Assembly (NCBI GenBank): GCA_003499525.1
Contig: DNTB01000059.1
Location: 1-57,764 of the forward strand
Direction of reading: 5' to 3'
DNA length: 57,764 bases
Source of the DNA: Flavobacteriales bacterium
GTDB taxonomy: Bacteria; Bacteroidota; Bacteroidia; Flavobacteriales_G; Salibacteraceae
In this document: positions 54,168 to 57,764 of the stretch, one piece after another
Position numbering within the stretch: the stretch's first letter is position 1
Layout: each line of letters starts with the position of its first letter
Translations under genes and position numbers: made by a program
The notes under the pieces: generated by a model
The model's database searches: none
What the model was told of the DNA's origin: nothing
Seen by the model: the letters and a program-made list of their open reading frames with translations, nothing else

Positions 54168-55586
54168 ATGAGAAAACTAGTATTTACAGCAATAACATTC
54201 GCGTTAGTATTAGGGTCTTGCTCTAATGAACAACTCGAACAGATCAATACAAGTCCGAATGCTGCTCCTGATGCATCACTAGAACTGTTAGTGAATGGAG
54301 CATTGGTTGGAACAATTCAACCAATGTCAGGAGAGAATGCGCGACTTGCAGGAATGTGGGCACAACAGTTCACCGGTGAAGACCGTCAATATTCTGGATT
54401 TCAATCCTATACCATAACCCAGGCGGACTTTAGCTGGTCGGGATATTATTACTCCATGTCGCAGCAGTCAGAGTTGGCTATTGAAAAGGCAGTTGCTGCT
54501 GGCAATGACTTTTATTTAGGAATAACCCATGTCGTAAAAGGAATGGCTTTTGGAACTGTGGCAGCTTTGTTTGAGGAAGCGCCATTTACTCAGGCCAATG
54601 ATTTTGAGAATTTTCCAAACCCGACATTTGATGACCAATTGACGATTTATACAGGAGTACAAAACCTGTTGGATGATGCAATTGAAGTGTTAGAGCGAAA
54701 TCAGGGAACTGGAGACTTTGCAAGCAAGGATTTCTTCTTTTCTGGTGATCCAGCTTCATGGATAAGAGTAGCTCACACATTAAAGGCCCGATATTATCTT
54801 CATACCAGGGATTACACTTCGGCATTGGCAGAAACGGAGTTTGGAATCATGCTTCCAGAAAATGACATGATCGCACCACATGCTGGTAACTATAACCTTG
54901 ACATGAACTTGTACTTCTCTTTTGGAATATTTGACCGACCAGGTTATATGACAGCAACAAATGCGTATTTACCAACTATCCTGGATTCCGTTGGACAAAC
55001 TGCAGATGGTGTTCAAACTGGATTGAAGAACAATGCCAAAACGGACGAATCTGCTCGATTTGCGTTTTATTATACTGGATATGGAGACCAAAACAAGGAC
55101 GGTAAAGTTGACAGGGCTTACGACTTGAATTACGGTGGTGCTTATGGCCGTGCAGCTTCGTTCCCCATGGTTACGGCTGTCGAAAATTTGCTCATTATGG
55201 CAGAATGTTACTGGCAAGGTGGAGATGATGACAAGGCTCTTGAAAAGCTAAATGAAGTTAGAGCAATTCATGCAACTACTTTTGGTACTACATATGATGC
55301 TTATGTTGACACTGATTTTGATGCAGGAGGAATAGCCGACTACGGGAGAGGCACTAGATCAGATAATCTTTATTTTGAGATTATTCTTGAGAAGTATGCT
55401 TCTCTTACAGGGCAAATAGAGGTATTTAATGATCTTCGAAGAACGGATAACCTTATTGGACTAACTCCAATAGGTACTGCTACCGATATTCCACAGAGAT
55501 ACCTTACCCCTCAAGATGAAGTTGATGGTAACCCAAATGCAATTTTGTCAGGCACATTATTCGAAAAAACTACTGTGAATCAGTAA
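54168..55586 (+). CDS. SusD/RagB-like surface lipoprotein
   Basis: The SusC partner that captures substrate at the cell surface. The lipobox VLGSC follows the signal (MRKLVFTAITFALVLGSC), then INTSPNAAPDASLELLVNGA, typical of the SusD-like_2 group. TPR-like helices follow (LIMAECYWQGGDDDKALEKLNEV). Length 472. A start seven codons earlier at 54147 is possible. It is followed by a strong terminator, so the SusC/SusD unit has two genes only. Confidence 0.92.
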   Translation: MRKLVFTAITFALVLGSCSNEQLEQINTSPNAAPDASLELLVNGALVGTIQPMSGENARLAGMWAQQFTGEDRQYSGFQSYTITQADFSWSGYYYSMSQQSELAIEKAVAAGNDFYLGITHVVKGMAFGTVAALFEEAPFTQANDFENFPNPTFDDQLTIYTGVQNLLDDAIEVLERNQGTGDFASKDFFFSGDPASWIRVAHTLKARYYLHTRDYTSALAETEFGIMLPENDMIAPHAGNYNLDMNLYFSFGIFDRPGYMTATNAYLPTILDSVGQTADGVQTGLKNNAKTDESARFAFYYTGYGDQNKDGKVDRAYDLNYGGAYGRAASFPMVTAVENLLIMAECYWQGGDDDKALEKLNEVRAIHATTFGTTYDAYVDTDFDAGGIADYGRGTRSDNLYFEIILEKYASLTGQIEVFNDLRRTDNLIGLTPIGTATDIPQRYLTPQDEVDGNPNAILSGTLFEKTTVNQ

Positions 55587-55603
55587 GTCTGAATAGAACT
55601 AAT

Positions 55604-55641
55604 AAAAAACCCTGAGATCGAAAGATTTCAGGGTTTTTTGT
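55604..55641 (+). terminator. Strong terminator of the SusC/SusD operon
   Basis: AACCCTGAGATC pairs with GATTTCAGGGTT around a GAAA tetraloop, with one G-T wobble, flanked by an A-run and a T-run (TTTTTT at 55634-55639). It works in both directions, so it also blocks transcription from the GIY-YIG array into SusD. Confidence 0.92.
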
Positions 55642-55669
55642 TTTCTAACTATTCTGTAAGGTACCCTTG

Positions 55670-55701
55670 GCGGGTCTCGATGACTATCGGGATGAACCCG
55701 C
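55670..55701. repeat. Palindrome 1
   Basis: Outer arms GCGGGT and ACCCGC, inner arms near CTCGAT/ATCGGG. It marks the left edge of the array and has no gene to its left. Confidence 0.8.
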
Positions 55702-55720
55702 TTATTTATTTGTACCCGGG

Positions 55721-55752
55721 GCGGGTCCCGATAACTATCGGGACGAACCCGC
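55721..55752. repeat. Palindrome 2, at the stop of GIY-YIG copy 1
   Basis: GCGGGT-CCCGAT-AACT-ATCGGG-ACGA-ACCCGC. The ACGA bulge is only on one side. The last base belongs to the TAG stop of copy 1. Confidence 0.9.
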
Positions 55753-56042
55753 TAAACTGGAGGATAATGCTGAATGAGTTTCTTGGTAATCTCGGGATAC
55801 TTGACGAGGTTTTCAATATACTTTTTGCTCTTCATCCTTTTTATGTGCCGCTCTATTTGCCGAGCTTGAGAATAGGTCAAATCACCTATTTGATGGACCA
55901 ACTCCCAGTCGTCATAAACCGACGTGAAGCTTTTGGAAAAGACCTTTTCCCTATGAAGTTTGAGTCGATCAGATAGATGCTTACAACTTCCTATATAGTG
56001 CTTATTTGCAGTCTTAGAATAGAGTATATAGACATGGGCCAT
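55752..56042 (-). CDS. GIY-YIG nuclease family protein, copy 1
   Basis: A single-domain 96-residue GIY-YIG nuclease of the small UPF0213-like kind. The strand motifs are VYILY (4-8) and HYIGSC (15-20), the catalytic Arg is Arg26 (DRLKLH), His30 follows and the metal-binding Glu is Glu64 (ARQIERHIKR). There is no DNA-binding domain attached. This copy differs most from the others at its C-terminus (VKYPEITKKLIQHYPPV). The stop lies at the edge of palindrome 2. It could cut DNA in its own repeats, but that is inference. Confidence 0.9.
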   Translation of the reverse strand: MAHVYILYSKTANKHYIGSCKHLSDRLKLHREKVFSKSFTSVYDDWELVHQIGDLTYSQARQIERHIKRMKSKKYIENLVKYPEITKKLIQHYPPV

Positions 56043-56081
56043 GTCGACTCAGTTTTCAGAGTACGTGACGGAATTGTACCA

Positions 56082-56110
56082 GATCCCGATTGTTATGGGG
56101 ACGAACCCAC
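56082..56110. repeat. Palindrome 3, degenerate
   Basis: Inner arms CCCGAT and ATGGGG with one mismatch; the left outer arm is lost, the right reads ACCCAC. Located upstream of copy 1. Confidence 0.65.
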
Positions 56111-56129
56111 TTGTTTACTTGTACCCGGG

Positions 56130-56161
56130 GCGGGTCCCGATGGTTATCGGGACAAACCCGC
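56130..56161. repeat. Palindrome 4, at the stop of copy 2
   Basis: GCGGGT-CCCGAT-GGTT-ATCGGG-ACAA-ACCCGC; bulge ACAA instead of ACGA. Confidence 0.88.
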
Positions 56162-56451
56162 TAACCTGGTGGGTAACGCTGAAGGAGCTTGTTGGTAATT
56201 TCTGGATATATGGTAAGGTTTTCAATGTACTTTCTGCTCTTCATCCTTTTTATGTGCCGCTCTATTTGCCGAGCTTGAGAATAGGTCAAATCACCTATTT
56301 GATGGACCAACTCCCAGTCGTCATAAACCGACGTGAAGCTTTTGGAAAAGACCTTTTCCCTATGAAGTTTGAGTCGATCAGATAGATGCTTACAACTTCC
56401 TATATAGTGCCTATTTGCAGTCTTGGAATAGAGTACATAGACATGTGCCAT
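56161..56451 (-). CDS. GIY-YIG nuclease family protein, copy 2
   Basis: The same 96-residue domain with Arg26, His30 and Glu64 kept. It has TANRHYIG like copies 4 and 5 but LKLHREKVF like copies 1 and 3, so it is a mosaic of the two types. The C-terminus reads TIYPEITNKLLQRYPPG as in copies 3 to 5. The stop codon overlaps palindrome 4. Confidence 0.9.
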   Translation of the reverse strand: MAHVYVLYSKTANRHYIGSCKHLSDRLKLHREKVFSKSFTSVYDDWELVHQIGDLTYSQARQIERHIKRMKSRKYIENLTIYPEITNKLLQRYPPG

Positions 56452-56493
56452 GTCGACTCAGTTTTCAGAGTACGTGACGGAATTGTACCCGGG

Positions 56494-56525
56494 GCGGGTC
56501 CCGATGGTTATCGGGACGAACCCGC
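56494..56525. repeat. Palindrome 5, at the stop of copy 3
   Basis: The canonical form GCGGGT-CCCGAT-GGTT-ATCGGG-ACGA-ACCCGC. It is the only palindrome in this shortened spacer of 73 bases. Confidence 0.9.
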
Positions 56526-56815
56526 TAACCTGGAGGGTAACGCTGAAGGAGCTTGTTGGTAATCTCTGGATATATGGTAAGGTTTTCAATGTACTTTCTG
56601 CTCTTCATCCTTTTTATGTGCCGCTCTATTTGCCGAGCTTGAGAATAGGTCAAATCACCTATTTGATGGACCAACTCCCAGTCGTCATAAACCGACGTGA
56701 AGCTTTTGGAAAAGACCTTTTCCCTATGAAGTTTGAGTCGATCAGATAGATGCTTACAACTTCCTATATAGTGCTTATTTGCAGTCTTAGAATAGAGTAT
56801 GTAGACATGTGCCAT
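56525..56815 (-). CDS. GIY-YIG nuclease family protein, copy 3
   Basis: All active-site residues are intact. TANKHYIG matches copy 1, while the C-terminus matches copies 2, 4 and 5. The 5' flank of this copy (56816-56858) differs in sequence from that of the other copies and resembles the left edge of the array, which points to a second spacer type. Confidence 0.9.
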   Translation of the reverse strand: MAHVYILYSKTANKHYIGSCKHLSDRLKLHREKVFSKSFTSVYDDWELVHQIGDLTYSQARQIERHIKRMKSRKYIENLTIYPEITNKLLQRYPPG

Positions 56816-56858
56816 GTCAACTCGGTTTTAAAAGCGAAGTATAGGATTTGTAACCTTG

Positions 56859-56890
56859 GCGGGTCCCGATAACGATCGGGACGAACCCAC
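56859..56890. repeat. Palindrome 6
   Basis: GCGGGT-CCCGAT-AACG-ATCGGG-ACGA-ACCCAC, upstream of copy 3, preceded by CCTTG as in palindrome 1. Confidence 0.8.
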
Positions 56891-56909
56891 TAATTTATTT
56901 GTACCCGGG

Positions 56910-56941
56910 GCGGGTCCCGATGGTTATCGGGACGAACCCGC
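56910..56941. repeat. Palindrome 7, at the stop of copy 4
   Basis: The canonical form; its last base begins the stop codon of copy 4. Confidence 0.9.
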
Positions 56942-57231
56942 TAACCTGGTGGGTAACGCTGAAGGAGCTTGTTGGTAATTTCTGGATATATGGTAAGGTT
57001 TTCAATATACTTTCTGCTCTTCATCCTTTTTATGTGCAGCTCTATTCGCCGAGCTTGAGAATAGGTCAAATCACCTATTTGATGGACCAACTCCCAGTCG
57101 TCATAAACTGATGTGAAGCTTTTGGAAAATGCCTTGTTCTTGTGAAGTTCGAGTCGATCAGATAGATGCTTACAACTTCCTATATAGTGCCTATTTGCAG
57201 TCTTAGAATAGAGTATATAGACATGGGCCAT
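56941..57231 (-). CDS. GIY-YIG nuclease family protein, copy 4
   Basis: Carries LELHKNKAF, the second type of central block, and a private change ARRIELHIKR in the metal-binding helix; Glu64 itself is retained. Other motifs are intact. The central block is shared only with copy 5. Confidence 0.9.
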   Translation of the reverse strand: MAHVYILYSKTANRHYIGSCKHLSDRLELHKNKAFSKSFTSVYDDWELVHQIGDLTYSQARRIELHIKRMKSRKYIENLTIYPEITNKLLQRYPPG

Positions 57232-57270
57232 GTCGACTCAGTTTTCAGAGTACGTGACGGAATTGTACCA

Positions 57271-57299
57271 GATACCGATTGTTATGGGGACGAACCCAC
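57271..57299. repeat. Palindrome 8, degenerate
   Basis: Resembles palindrome 3 with an additional change (GATACCGAT) in the left inner arm. Confidence 0.6.
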
Positions 57300-57318
57300 T
57301 TGTTTACTTGTACCCGGG

Positions 57319-57350
57319 GCGGGTCCCGATGGTTATCGGGACGAACCCGC
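57319..57350. repeat. Palindrome 9, at the stop of copy 5
   Basis: The canonical form, stop of copy 5 at its edge. Confidence 0.9.
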
Positions 57351-57640
57351 TAACCTGGAGGGTAACGCTGAAGGAGCTTGTTGGTAATCTCTGGATATAT
57401 GGTAAGGTTTTCAATATACTTTCTGCTCTTCATCCTTTTTATGTGCCGCTCTATTTGCCGAGCTTGAGAATAGGTCAAATCACCTATTTGATGGACCAAC
57501 TCCCAGTCGTCATAAACCGACGTGAAGCTTTTGGAAAATGCCTTGTTCTTGTGAAGTTCGAGTCGATCAGATAGATGCTTACAACTTCCTATATAGTGCC
57601 TATTTGCAGTCTTAGAATAGAGTATATAGACATGGGCCAT
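57350..57640 (-). CDS. GIY-YIG nuclease family protein, copy 5
   Basis: Has the LELHKNKAF block of copy 4 with the ARQIERHIKR helix of copies 1 to 3. All active-site residues are kept. Upstream is another spacer with palindromes 10 and 11. Confidence 0.9.
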   Translation of the reverse strand: MAHVYILYSKTANRHYIGSCKHLSDRLELHKNKAFSKSFTSVYDDWELVHQIGDLTYSQARQIERHIKRMKSRKYIENLTIYPEITNKLLQRYPPG

Positions 57641-57679
57641 GTCGACTCAGTTTTCAGAGTACGTGACGGAATTGTACCA

Positions 57680-57708
57680 GATCCCGATTGTTATGGGGAC
57701 GAACCCAC
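57680..57708. repeat. Palindrome 10, degenerate
   Basis: Identical in form to palindrome 3. Confidence 0.62.
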
Positions 57709-57727
57709 TTGTTTACTTGTCCCCGGG

Positions 57728-57759
57728 GCGGGTCCCGATGGTTATCGGGACGAACCCGC
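57728..57759. repeat. Palindrome 11, leading into a sixth copy
   Basis: Canonical form. It is followed by CTAACC, the reverse complement of a Gly codon plus TAG, exactly as at the other copies, so a sixth GIY-YIG gene starts to appear at the window edge. Confidence 0.85.
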
Positions 57760-57764
57760 TAACC

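Larger units (their letters stand above)
55658..57764. repeat. Tandem array of GIY-YIG nuclease genes and palindromes
   Basis: At least five units of about 409 bp (starts of genes 1 to 5 are spaced 409, 364, 416 and 409 bases) each hold one 96-codon minus-strand GIY-YIG gene and a spacer with one or two GC-rich palindromes. The 364 bp unit lacks exactly 45 bp that in other copies is flanked by the direct repeat TTGTACC. The array runs off the window inside a sixth unit. Confidence 0.95.

Noticed and set aside
50644..55586. Polysaccharide utilisation locus
   Set aside because: Only SusC and SusD are present; no carbohydrate-active enzyme or regulator is adjacent.
56041..57574. Plus-strand open frames of up to 114 codons opposite each GIY-YIG gene
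   Set aside because: They are antisense shadows running through the palindromes; the minus-strand frame has the GIY-YIG motifs.
55658..57764. CRISPR array
   Set aside because: Repeats are about 409 bp with coding content and there are no short unique spacers or cas genes.

Overview
The window reads as a chromosomal segment of a Bacteroidota bacterium. The evidence is a TonB-linked SusC/SusD pair, DUF4270 and DUF2911 proteins, an OmpA lipoprotein, a long amidophosphoribosyltransferase, an unusually short glycogen/starch synthase, and repeated matches to the Bacteroidota -7 promoter element TAnnTTTG directly upstream of genes. The housekeeping order (panC-panD-flippase-rfaE2-radA next to starch synthase-DUF4270-glmS) suggests the Cytophagales, but that is inference from gene order and not proof. 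No rRNA, tRNA or CRISPR array was seen.

Left end (1-10070): a class I lanthipeptide-type biosynthetic locus. Two small Cys-rich precursors with Gly-Gly leaders (one cut by the window edge) are followed by a LanC cyclase, a full-length LanB dehydratase, an ABC exporter with an N-terminal C39 leader peptidase, a HlyD-type adaptor and a secreted EreA/ChaN-like protein. A strong hairpin plus T-run sits between the second precursor and lanC, which would let the precursors be made in excess over the enzymes. Convergent to it is a large secreted protein that fuses a carboxypeptidase-regulatory-like domain to a prolyl-oligopeptidase (S9) module.

Middle (13.7-41 kb): mostly core metabolism and signalling. 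It holds purF, a patatin/outer-membrane-barrel protein, two kynurenine-pathway enzymes (3-hydroxyanthranilate dioxygenase and ACMS decarboxylase) with a divergent SDR, a RprXY-like two-component system, a second REC-AraC / PAS-kinase pair, and an operon of ALDH7-like dehydrogenase, leucyl aminopeptidase, peptidase E, ElbB and a gene broken by one in-frame stop. Next come a U32 tRNA-hydroxylation-type protein coupled to a ferredoxin, an ADP-forming acyl-CoA synthetase, and a HAD/map/queD/lpxH/ompA run. RadA, rfaE2, a flippase-like protein, panD and panC are on the minus strand.

Right (44.6-55.6 kb): starch synthase, DUF4270, glmS, a convergent CtpA-type protease, then a SusC/SusD pair ended by an excellent terminator. 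Immediately after that terminator, and running off the window, is the most unusual part: a tandem array of at least five nearly identical 96-codon GIY-YIG nuclease genes, period about 409 bp. The stop codon of every copy lies at the edge of a GC-rich imperfect palindrome, and eleven palindromes occur in 2.1 kb. The copies keep the GIY-YIG active-site residues yet differ in blocks, as expected from duplication and gene conversion. This looks like a self-amplifying nuclease/palindrome unit, comparable in layout to REP/RAYT elements but with a different enzyme; that functional reading is inference.
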